Below are positions 1 to 11,200 of a stretch of DNA of 60,000 bases, piece by piece. The position numbers and the translations under genes were made by a program. Source of the stretch: Branchiostoma floridae (taxonomy: Eukaryota > Chordata > Leptocardii > Amphioxiformes > Branchiostomatidae). Within the stretch, counting starts at the first letter, position 1. Every line of letters begins with the position of its first letter. Under the pieces are notes generated by a model, which was not told the origin of the DNA, searched no databases, and worked only from the letters and a program-made list of their open reading frames with translations. The DNA is taken from the NCBI RefSeq assembly GCF_000003815.2, contig NC_049980.1, forward strand, positions 18,179,831 through 18,239,830. The letters are read 5' to 3'.

Positions 1-3000
1 ATATCATTGTCTGAAATCAATATCATACATGACACAAGATGTGTTGCCCTGTCTGACCAGCACTAGTTTCCAGTTCACCCCCTTGGTGTAGAGATGGAGT
101 AGAGGGCAAGGTAAGCCTTTTACAGGTTGATAAAGAGCCAGTGGTAGCAATTGACTGTGAAATTCATTAACCTTGGTGATGCTGAGCAGTTTTTGGAATC
201 ATACATCCCCCATCAGGTGATGTAGTGAGAAGGGAAGGGGTGGACAGGGGTCATTGGCAGCCTGCCTGCCCCCTACCTGCTCATGTAACCCCAGGCAACA
301 GGCTGTTTCACTTGGCTGAAATCTGGTAATGAAAATATGGAAATCATTTGGTGTCCAACTGTGTTTTCTTTGTGCATTGGCCAGAAAAGCCACACAGCCC
401 CCAGTTGATCATCATTACCATAATTGGAAGGAATGGGAAGCAGAGCAGAGGCTGTTTCCTATCAGGGAGCCAGGTAATCAGTAGCTGGGGTGCTCTGATC
501 TTTTCCGCAAAATTTCACACATGGAAGAAATTTGCAGATCACTGGGCTGGCAATTTGCATCTGTAAAATTCAGACTCAAAACACAGGTCTTTTATGAGTC
601 ACTTCTGGCATACATGTCTGGGGCATAACTTGTGGGTAAGGTGCCAGATTTCCTGGGCTATTGTAAAGATACAGACTCAACAACAAACATCAGTAGGAAC
701 CTTGCATGCAGATTAAGGGCAATGCCTGTTATCACTCAAGCAGGGAGGATAGTCATACCAGCAAGAGGTCCCATTTCCCCTGTTGTGGTGTCCTGCAGTC
801 TTCAGGCAGGCGCCAAAGGCAAATGGGGTCTTGTTAGATGTGGTGGGAACTGCTATTAATTTGGCAAGATCAGGGGTCAATCAGTTGGGAGATGAAAGGA
901 GAGATGTCTCCAGAGATGGGCTTCTGGGATTATTTCCACTTGTGGATGAAATTCTCCCCTCACCATCTCTGTCAGGCAGTGAAAGCAGCATGACAGCTTG
1001 CTGCATAAGCAGGCCATGGAATGGTGTTATCCCTTATGCTACCTATACCCGGCTACAAATACCATATACCCGGCTACAAATACCATATACCACATGGATG
1101 GCTGAGCTTGTATGCAGAGGTAGCCCAGCTTTTCTCAGTACAGCAAACACCCACTGTAACAGAAGCATGGAGACGCAAACATAGAGGTATTCAGAACCGT
1201 TGCCAAAGCTTATTGTAGCTGAGTGTATGCCAGGTCAAGCTGAGCAGATCTGTTGCTGCTGCTGAATGGAGCGTGAAGCAATTTTCACCCCAGAGTGGAT
1301 CTGTTGGCTGCTGGGACAATGGGGATGGGCAGTCAGTTTAGGGGAGGGCCAGCTCACCTCATTCACACACATGTGCTAAATGCATTTCAATAGCCCCCAT
1401 TAGAATGCCCATTTAACCATGTCTCAGTACATGACTGGAGCCCAGCAAGGCCAGAAAGTTTTATCAAGACACATTCTGTTGTAGACAGATGGGCTTCCTG
1501 GTGCTTTTCCTTGCCTTGTTGAGAGATTTTTGGGGACCAATAAGGGCAGTGGGGGTGAAGTGTTGGTCCAAACAGGAACTGCGTCTATTTTCGAAGGCAT
1601 GTGCTAGCAGATATTTGCCTACAGATTTGCCCCACCTTGATCAAATTATTTCAGCTGGGCAAGATTTTCTTGCCACAGGGGCTACTAAGCTCTACATGCC
1701 CCATGGGTGTTAAATCACTATCCCAAACACTCCAATTAGGGCGGGCTCCCCTCCTACAGACATTTCTGACTACAGTAAGACAATATCTCTGTGTTCCAGC
1801 AGGGAGGTTGCCAGGGTGATACCAGGCCAAAAACAGACACAGTATTTTCAACATCTGGTTCTTATCTTAGCCCACAACTTTTGAACACGAAGGGGTATGC
1901 AAAATGGTAATGTAGAAGACCTGAAAAGGGGAATAATTTGGTTGATGTTGTTAGTGGTTTTTGTGTGGGAAGGATTCCATCCCTCAGGTATGTAATGTAT
2001 ACAGTGTGACTACTTGAGAGTGAGGCTAGGAAAGATAAACTTACAGTGCAAACAAGCTAACTTCACCCCTCGTCCCATCCACTTTGTCTGTGGATTTAGT
2101 TGCACCCCCCACCCCAGCTAGGAAAGGGGGAGGGGGGTTCAGGTTGTGTACCAGACTGCTCAGTAGATGGCACTACTGTAATCCCCTGATATAGTGATAT
2201 ACGGAATATTGGGTTCTGTTATTTCTGGCATTCCAAGTGGTTTCATAAACCCTGGCTGGGTGTTCAGTTTGTAGCCAGCACACAGGAACAAAGGTTCAAG
2301 TTTGTGTACAAACATACAGATGTAGGACCAAAGCATGGTGGGAGTCAGCTTACACCCCAAGGCCATGCATCCTGCTGTCTTAACAGTATTGAGATGTTTC
2401 AGACTGGAAGGACAACAAACTGCTGCCAGTATTTATTTTCTTACCAAGTAGCAGGCTGCCTTTCATCTAATGGGCCTTCATGTTTTTCTTTCCTGAGGCG
2501 TTGAATAAATATTTGGCCCTTGAATTTTTTTATTTCATAAAACCCATTATGACCCTGCAAATTTTTACTAACCTACACAGACCTGAGTAGAGTTGAAATG
2601 ATTTTTCGTCATGCTTAGTCTCAGGTTAGCTTTTTCTGTAGTTTCTGCTTAGGTCTTGCTGGTCTATGTCCATCAGTACACCCCTCCCCTAGGGGACCAA
2701 GATGCAGTGCCAATATTTCATGGCAGGGTGGCTTCCCTCCCACCAGGGAACGTGTGTTTATCCCTGGGATCTCAGCAACCTAGGGTGGTTTACCCTGAAA
2801 TACAAGTCTGATCTGGCACCAGCCCAGCTTTCCATTCCCAAGGGATTAAGAGTCATGGATTCCCACGGAGAATCAATACTACCTGGTGTTTTCTAGACCG
2901 AAAACAATGAGAAAGTTTACAGTGTGATATCTATTAATTTTCACAATCCCCAACGAATGAACTAACAGATCAATCATTTGGCTAACAACCCAACATGTTA

Positions 3001-3728
3001 GAAGAAGGGATGACAAAAAATTAGAATTTTCTCCACACTCCCCCTGTTTACACCTTTTTTTAATACCACTTGAGCTTGGATTGGATTCAGCCAGGTAGGA
3101 CTGGTTTTAGCCAGGTAGGACTTTTATAAGATGTCTGAAAATAACCCCCTCTCCAAGCTGTAGGATTGTTGGCTAATCTCATTACTTGTCAGATGTAGTA
3201 CCAGGAACAAAGACTATGCTCATGTGAAGACATGTGCCATGACAGTATTACTTGACATTCTGTAATGACCTGGGCACAGCAAAGCTCAAGTCACTGTCAT
3301 CAAGAACATAATTTCATGTAGCCCCACTCTAAGTTCCATTAAAATCCTCCAAGGATAAATAAACCTGGACATACTTGGGCAGACATTTGGATACACATCA
3401 CCCAGCCTCCCAGACCTCCAAGGAGATATGTTGTCTCCTCTTTGTTTAGGACTTGTCTGTATTGACAGATGGAGCACAGGTCCTTGATGAAGGCCAACTT
3501 GCTAAAGACTAGGTTACATGTAGGGAATGGAGAGGAGTATCCATTACACTGTACTGGGAGCCATTTATTCAAATACTTAGTTCTTGTATATGTCAACCAG
3601 TAAATGGAGAGGGCTACAGTAGGGAGATTGTACAATGTGCCATTCAGCCCCTTGCTTTGTTTGTAAGGTAAATAATCACCAGGTGTATTTTGCCAGCCAG
3701 TAGGTACCCATTATGAGTAATGAGGCTG
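1..3728. other. non-coding stretch, no recognisable gene
   Basis: I see no exon with recognisable homology, no RNA gene and no long convincing reading frame on either strand. Open frames are short (under about 135 codons) and overlap one another without splice-site support. The only local structure is a short 2-copy tandem repeat near 1,044-1,085. It could be an upstream SMG5 intron or intergenic DNA; the sequence alone does not decide. Confidence 0.5.
1044..1085. repeat. 2 x 21-bp tandem repeat
   Basis: Two adjacent identical copies of a 21-bp unit containing TACCCGGCTACAAATACC, with the start of a third copy (TATACC) after it. This is a small local duplication with no visible function. Confidence 0.85.
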
Positions 3729-3933
3729 ATTAACCGTGGTCGAGGCACCTCCTCGAGCACGGGACCCCCGTTTTACGTCCCTCCCGGAAGACGATTTCGT
3801 GGAAAGCTTCGTGAGGCTACAGCAATCCGGACGTCCTTGGTTGGTCTCCCATCCAAGCACTGTCCGGACCGTCGCGTTGCTTAACTTCCGAGATCGAGGG
3901 ATCGGGTGTACCAACGCGCCACGCGGCCGTAGC
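3729..3933 (-). mobile_element. 5S rRNA-derived SINE (SINE3-like)
   Basis: On the minus strand, 3,933-3,815 reads as a full-length (about 119-nt) 5S rRNA-like sequence. It starts CTACGGCC, holds the internal promoter elements AAGTTAAGCAACG (A-box region) and GTGCTTGGATGGGAGACC (C-box region), and ends TGCTGTAGCC. The middle and the early stem diverge from standard 5S rRNA. It is followed without a T-run terminator by a body (3,814-3,729) containing ACGTAAAACGGGGGTCCCGTG and ending near CACGGTTAATC; similar body sequence is, from memory, found in several animal SINEs. A 5S head joined to such a body is the structure of 5S-derived SINEs. No clear target-site duplication is visible. A true 5S gene is less likely. 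Confidence 0.75.
3815..3933 (-). pseudogene. 5S rRNA-like head of the SINE
   Basis: About 119 nt, almost the usual 5S length of 120, with the RNA polymerase III internal control region largely intact. The helix I ends (GCTACGG... and ...CTGTAGCC) can still pair. The central part differs enough from vertebrate-type 5S rRNA that a functional ribosomal gene is unlikely. Pol III transcription could still start here. Confidence 0.7.
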
Positions 3934-6900
3934 TAAAGTTATGACAAAAAAAGTTATTTGCAATGTGAATGTAATGGAACTAGTTTTGAAATGTGAATTG
4001 TATTGTCTAGCATGGCAAGCCTATCAAAGCACATCCAAAGTTTATCAGTATCTATCTTATGATCATAATATTGAAGGAAGGTACATTGATGCAAAAGTCA
4101 CAAGAACTGTTCTTATCTGCAAACATGATAGCTGGTTTGCAGTATGCAGGTCAACCTCCTTGATATACCTGACTATACTCCCTTTTATGCAATCTAATAT
4201 CTGGGATAGAGAGCATATGGCCTGGTTTGGATTATTTGAGATTAACAGATTAGTGGACGCTGTTTATCTCCCTTGGGAAATCCCCCTTCCCATAAGGAGC
4301 TAGAGATGAATGGCATTTCTAGCTTTGCAATTATATAAAGCTACTTGAAACTATCACTTATTTTTTTATATAATTTCTGACATATTTTATATATCTATCA
4401 TTATCATTTATAATGTAAGAGCTTTTTTTCTTTAGACCACATGCATAAAAAAACATATTTTCATCCATTATAAAAGAGATGATGTACAACCAAGGATTCT
4501 GATGCAGGATGATGGTGTCAGACAGACTGTTGTCAGTAAACAGACCACTAACGTTGCATGTTTACAGATAGGATGGATGTTTGTTTGTGTAAGTCTTAGA
4601 TGGCAGCTGTGAACAGACCACCAGGAAATACCAGCATGTACTTAGATCTATGCTCTTATCTATATTGTTACAGTTGGCTGTTTTTGGTCAGAATGGGTAG
4701 AATGAAATGTGCCCAGATATTTGAAGCTGAATAGTACTTGGTGGGCAGTTCTGAAGCTTTTAAGATTAGATTTAATGAAGTCTATAAATCATCCTTGTTT
4801 GCATACAATTACCTCAGGCTGATAACTATCATGAGTAATGGCTATCTGAGCTCCCATCTATTTGTCAGTGACCACACAAAATGCCTGCCATCCTATTGGA
4901 TGAGGGAACAGGGAGCTTTATTTATTTATTTATCTTGGTACATGGTGTGGGAGTAGGAGGAGCGTAGGAACTATTGTGTTTATGTTATTATTAAGTGAGT
5001 AAAACAACAGGGAAATTTCAGAAAGGCAAATTGCATTGTAAGTGCTAAAGATGATGACATGACTCAGTATGTAGTGTCCTTGGTAGTTTACAAAAAGCTT
5101 TTATTGTTCAATTGACTGTGATGTGCTAGTATGTGGGTGCTTGTCTCTCTTTACAGAACTAATGGGTACCACTACCAAGTACCATAATGTGCCATGATCA
5201 TATTTTAATTGTAAGTAACATTAACAAACTCCTTCTAGCATTTCTGACACATAAGAAACTACTTTGCCAATATCGCTGAAAAATCAAAGTTCAAATAAAA
5301 CTGAAATAAACTGCCAATTGCAAGGATAGAGTCTATGTTCATGTTACAATGATGGTACATCCATGCCTTGGCTGTTACCATTTACCATGGGCACCTGACA
5401 GCCGCATAGTTATATGATTGCATAACTCATGATGTGAACTACCTGGTAGTCTTACATGAGACATTTTATGTGGATTTCACTTTCTTCCACATACATTTCT
5501 CAGAAATATGTAAGAATGGAAGGAACACTGAAAGTCAGAAAAGCTGGTAAAATGCAGGTGTTCCAAGATACTGGCAAAGCTTATGTTATGACATTGGAAA
5601 GGTTTAACATTACCTCTTGACATTTTGTCATGGATCTTCAGATTTTCTATATCAGTACATAAATTGATATGTCCACTTCTGGTAAACTCCTTGATGATAA
5701 CTCATCTCACAGAACCTTGAATCCCACTCAATCTGAAGAAGAAAAAAAACACTTACGCAGGTAAGCCAGCCACTAAGGCGATTATCTTCCTTGAATAAAA
5801 CGACTGTAACTGTATCATCCAACAATTTCCCAACAGGATGACCCTTGAATGAACTCACTTAGCTTGTGACCCTTCATTTTCTTTGGCTGAAGAAGGTGTT
5901 GGAAAATCTCTCCCCAAACAGATGAAAAGTATGCCCTTGGAGTTACCCCCTGTCTATCATCCTCACCTCCCTGCTGAAAAAATGTAAAAACGCCTGGGCT
6001 GCCAGACAATTAATCGCCCATAGATAACCTAGTGATCTGCCAGTCAGTGGTTGTCCCCCTGTTAAAAGATATGGTCTGTTTATTTGTGGAGGGTACAGAA
6101 CACCTCTGTTTGCACTGCATGTGTGGGGCGCAGGGAAGATAAGATTACCCTGAGCAGGCTGGTCTTCATTAGAGCTGATCCTGGGAGGCAGGGTGTCTGT
6201 CTGCAGCAGGTGTCAGCTGTCTGGGGCCCAGGGAAGAAAGACACCAGGGGAGGAGTTACCCAAATTTAGGGACTGTTTGCTACCCATCTTGTACAGGAGA
6301 CAGTTGTGATAACCCCTGGAAGGGCCCACCTTCTTGTACCACAGGGGAGTGTAAATTGGGCCCAGGATTGGCACATCAGCCCATGGGGTGACATGGCCCA
6401 GTCATGCTCCTGTCTAGGCCATGACATGGCAGAGCAACTGGAATGCTAAGAACGTCCTTTGATCGCCCTCCAGTCCCAAGCCAGCTCTGTTCTCACTTCT
6501 ACAGCCTCTGAAAATAATTTAGATTGGCAGAAATCTCCCATCAGTTAAGAACTTTGTGCCTGTACCTCATTGCCATGTGTTGAAATTGCTTGACCCTGAT
6601 GTCAGCAGAGGAGGAACTAGCTGTGTTTTACATTCCTCTGGGCTTGCTGCGGAAAGACGAAAGACATTGGCATAAGGCCCTGTTAAAACAGAGTTGTAAA
6701 TGTAGCAGCTCATTGGCAGACTGCCATTGGAGGCAGCCCAGCCCTCTGTGTCAGGGGAGGGATGATGCATCCTGACAGCTGGAGCAGACTGGTCTCAAGT
6801 TCTGACAAACTGTTTGTCCCCACAAGACTTGGTGAGGAAAGATGCAGAACAGCTGTAGCACCACTTAACATTCCTGCCTGTACACAACCTCAGCTACCAC

Positions 6901-7953
6901 CACTCCCCCTTCAGTCTCTGCCAATCAGATCAGCAGAGACTTGCTGAGTACCAATTTACCTCTTTATCTGCTGAAGTTCAAGATCATTCCCTCAGCTGGG
7001 TTAAGTTAAAACATGCCAGAGTGTTGCCAACTTTCTATCCACTGATTTTGCCAAGCATTGCTTTCATCCCTCAAGTATTAACGATATTGATAGAAAGGCT
7101 TTCTACAGGATTGAGGGAGAGTTTATCTTCCTGACCAGCTGTTTGGATTAGGAGATATATTTATTTGTATTCACATCTATTAATTTGATAGCGTATGGCT
7201 TTAGCAGTCTCCTTGCATGGATGCATTAGAGGATAAAGCAGGATACTGACAGATATCCTAGTGGCAGCCAAACTGAGAATCCCTCGCCTCTTCTGGCTGC
7301 TGCTAAACCATCTGTTTATTGGTTTTGCAACTTTTTTGCTACAATAGGCTGAGTCAATATTTCTAAACTCTTACTCAAATATTATTAGAACCTGGTATTT
7401 CTATAGATGGAACTGACCAATCAAGATATAGTATTTCAATTTGGCTTCTTTCCCATATCACCAAGGAGCCTCTTTGGATGGGAAATTGATGCTGTAGAAA
7501 AAAAGCGATAATGCATTTTCTATTCAATCATTCTTGCGCATTGGACAGGATATTATATGCCAGACTATTTATCAAAGGAAAAAAACTAAACCCTGTTGAT
7601 GGGTGGTTTATCATGAGGATTTACTGGGTAACTATGAAAATAAGTGCTATAAGTCATGAAACTTGTGTGGTGGTTTATTTTTGAGGTATTACTATTGAGT
7701 AGACATTTTTGAAAAAAAATGCAGGATGTTTGCGAAGGGAAAAGAAAGGAAAAATCGCAAGAAAAGAAACAACTAGTAGAAAGGCAACGAGGCGTTGGCA
7801 AGCCCCCCTCCCCACACGGACCGTCCGACCGACCGTAAGCCCCGCACGTCTTTTGAGTGCAAGAAAAAAATTGAAAAAGGCGTGTAAAACGAACGATGCC
7901 CTGTTCGCAAGATGAAAACGTTGTAAATACAAGATACATATCTAAAATGGGGA
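3934..7953. other. non-coding stretch, no recognisable gene
   Basis: AT-rich sequence with only short unrelated open frames on both strands. A minus-strand frame at 5,652-5,858 contains a splice-like GTAAGT and a pyrimidine-rich stretch ending in CAG, but the translation resembles no family I know. I see no tRNA, rRNA or repeat structure here. Confidence 0.5.
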
Positions 7954-7962
7954 ATAAAAAGA

Positions 7963-8118
7963 TAATCTCCAAGCAGATCCTACGGTAGCATAAGATAGTA
8001 TCAAAAGCTGGCAGAGGAGTCAAGCCGGCCTTAGGAGTGTGTTTCGCTACCGGGCAAATGGACACCTCTTGGCTGTTTGGTACTATCTTATGCCATTGTA
8101 GGATCTGCTTGGAGATTA
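7963..8118. mobile_element. Mutator-like MITE with 9-bp target duplication
   Basis: A 156-bp element with terminal inverted repeats of about 43 bp that differ at only about four positions. Each end starts TAATCTCCAAGCAGATCC read inwards. It is flanked by perfect 9-bp direct repeats, ATAAAAAGA, at 7,954-7,962 and 8,119-8,127. Long inverted repeats with 9-10-bp target-site duplications are the hallmark of Mutator (MULE/MuDR) transposons, so I read this as a non-autonomous MULE-type MITE. It has no room for a transposase. The near-identity of the arms suggests a fairly recent insertion. Confidence 0.85.
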
Positions 8119-8129
8119 ATAAAAAGAGT

Positions 8130-8200
8130 GACCTAGCGGGACTCGATCCTGCGCCCTTCAGCGTGTGAGGCCGTATAACTCCCCACTATGCTACGTGGTT
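8130..8200 (-). pseudogene. tRNA-Val(CAC)-like sequence, degenerate
   Basis: Read on the minus strand, this has an A-box-like TAGCATAGTGG, an anticodon arm with loop CTCACAC (anticodon CAC, valine) closed by four of five stem pairs, and a B-box-like GGATCGAGTCCC with a nearly complete T-stem. The acceptor stem does not pair: the 5' end AACCACG does not match the 3' end CTAGGTC. It is therefore a tRNA pseudogene or the head of a tRNA-derived SINE. The Mutator-like MITE begins only a few bases past its 3' end. Confidence 0.6.
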
Positions 8201-11200
8201 TGACATGATTCTGCACCGATTTTTTTTTACGTTATAAGTAACTTATAACGTTATGTTGGTCAAGGTGGCCCGGCCGGTTTCAATCCTGTGCGTTCATTGG
8301 TTTATTCGATGACAAGCATAGAGTTTCGGCCAATCGAAAAGCTGTATTTCACAGCCAAAGGCTTTGTCATCTGTGTTTTCATTGGATCCCGGTTTGAGCA
8401 AGCGTTTTGCTGATAGGTTCACATGTGACGTATCCCCGAGAAAAGCCCTTTTGTCGCCGATCAAAAAGCTGGAAACGTAGAGAGCTTGGTACAGCCCCAG
8501 CTTTTCCTGCGTTTTGGTAGAATATCTGCAGGAAAACTATATGTTTGCTGCTTCCGCAAACATAACTATTACCGATAGCAGTGCTCTCTCTTGAATGTCT
8601 CTTTTGTATGATTACTGTACTGCTGAATAGATGGGAGCAAATTTAGAACACTGTAATCCTTTTTTCTCTCCTAATGTTTGATAATGTGGAAGTAAAGGAA
8701 TTTGCGGTAGTCACTGTTCATGTGTGCTGACTGTCACATGACTCACCCCAGCTTTAGTCATCATGTATGTATAGATGTGTATGATATGAAGCATGTGTTG
8801 TGTCTGGGCTGCAGTTTGGCACGACCTGGAAGGTGGCGATGTGGTAAGTGTGGCCATTGATGACTTTGTAATCTATATCTTATATCATTCTAACATTATA
8901 CATTGCAGTCACAGCTGTAGCTTTTTGTCAAAGATGAAATATTCAGAGAAAACCGTTGGTGAATCATATTAGTTATGACTAGGCATCTAAAGGTTGCCCA
9001 ACTGCTTCTTCCTCTTTCATTTTAAATGGGTAATAATGATTATTTTGCATGAAGCCTCAGAGGCATTCATTATCATGGATAAAATTAGGAAAAATTACTA
9101 GTTAACTTTGGCAAGGCATCATATTAAGTTGATTCATTGTGATTTTACTAGATAATTTAAAAGATAATACACATTCATCTATACTGTTAGTAAATAACAG
9201 GGCGACAAAGGTGAAAATGTTATGATACCAAATGTTGTGTCATATATTACAGTTGATGGGTATTTTAAGCTACCTCTGACAAAAAACAGTGCGGAGAGAC
9301 TATTTTTGGCGCATCCTTATAATGACTGAAATTAAACATGGCATCTGAGCCTGCCACTGGGCTTCTTCTTCCATGCAGAAGCAATAGCATAGGAGAGGAC
9401 ATTCAGTCAGCTCTGTTGAGTCTGTCGTAACCTGTCATTATATGGTGACCTCACTGTTTTATTGTCACTTTCTAAGGCTGTCCCCAGGGTAGGCTTTATG
9501 TGTGAGGAGGACAGGTGGGACTTACAAACAATTTCACACCATGGTGGCTGGAATAATAACCCGAATCATCACCTGTATCCCTGCCATTGTTGCCACCACA
9601 AACAAAGGCGGTGCAGTAATGCGGTTGCCCTTAAGGGATAGTCTCGGGGTGGTGCACATTAGGAATGATGATGGGTCCTTCACTAATTATCCCTCCAACC
9701 AATGTGCAGAATGCCACAGGGTGTAATCACACATGCTAATCTCGCATTTAAACCCATCCAAGTAAAGTGTTGTCACACGATACCAATCTTCACTGCAGGC
9801 AAAAGACAAACACACATTCCTCATGTGAAAACACAAGTTGGAAAAGAAAGTTACTTCTGGAAAGTTCTTGATGTACTTGATGTCCAAATCGCCACTGTTT
9901 TCAAGGAGTCACAGTTTATCACCCAGGATTTCTAGTGGGAAAAGATTATGTGATGAGTCATATAATTGACATGCTTTGGTTCCTGATACATGCTCAACTG
10001 TTTTCTTGCATGCACCACTGACTCCACATGGTCAATGTTTCTAAGCAGAATGTTGTTCAAAAGGTTGAAAGTGTGTGTAACTTTTTTTCTGGATGTATGT
10101 TTGTCATAAATGGATAAAAGATACAACACATAATTCTGTGTTTGTTTTTAGGTGTATTATGGTAAGAGTTACAGCTGAAGCACTAAGACAAAAAGACTCT
10201 GTGTTTAATATGACATTAATCCCTTTGCTATAACATTGGTGTCTCGTTTCTGTGGTATTTTATGGGTGGCTTACTTTTATCAAAGGATGCCCAATCTCAT
10301 CACCTTTTCTCTTTGTGCGGACAGGTGTTCCAGAGGGCACCATCCATTCTGCCTGACAGCCTACAAAAGAACCCTTTATCCATAAGTGGAATAGTATAAT
10401 TTTCTCACTTAATTAGCTAATATCTATCATCTGTCCAATGGAATGTTATTCATGACAAGGCTGTCTGCGGACTTCAATTTACAAAAAAGGTCACTTTGGT
10501 AATTATATGTTTCACTTGAGTAGGTCTTTTTATGTGATGAAACCCAGCGTTAAAAGTGGACTTTCCACCCTGTCAGGCCCTCTCACATCATTGCATATGA
10601 TTACAGTTGTTTTCCATCTGTAGCACTTTGTACCTCTGAGGAGATGAAAATCCTGTTGCAGCATTCATTTGAGCCAGATTTGTAACACCTGATTGCCAGA
10701 ATGGAGAAACATTGGTTGGGAATTGTCATTGGAAGAACACAGTTTGATGACCCAATGCATACATCAGCTGCACCATTTAGAGGTAATATTTCTAGCTGAC
10801 TGCACCGGCAGGAAGTGCAGACAATGTGATGATTATCTCCCGACGTGATCTTTCCCGCCTAGCTGCAGGCATAAAGCAGTGTTCCATTATCGTGTTCAAT
10901 AACCTGTGTCGTGTATTAACCACACGTTACACCTGCTCGTCCACTCCGTTCATTGTTCCTGCCTCCCCTCTAATGTCTGTAATAATAGCCTCCATATACA
11001 GGGCCGTACCACAACAGCTGGTACTGGGAGGGAAGCCATAAAGTTGGTCACCAGAAATAAGTCATCTGCGTACCGACCAAGGCACTGATGTCTGGGTTTA
11101 GTCAGTGGGTGCAAGTAAATATTACATATCTCCTGCAATGGCTTATGAAAGGGAGAACGATATGTTGTTTGGAATCATCTCGTCTGAAACACATTTGTAT

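Noticed and set aside
5652-5858. Minus-strand open frame with internal GTAAGT and a pyrimidine-rich CAG
   Set aside because: The translation resembles no family, and the would-be intron of about 25 nt is too short to be spliced.
8815-8843. 29-nt exon-like segment between GGCTGCAG and GTAAGTG, reading WHDLEGGDV in one frame
   Set aside because: The phase would fit the next SMG5 exon, but the residues do not match any SMG5 segment I recall and the acceptor lacks a pyrimidine tract.
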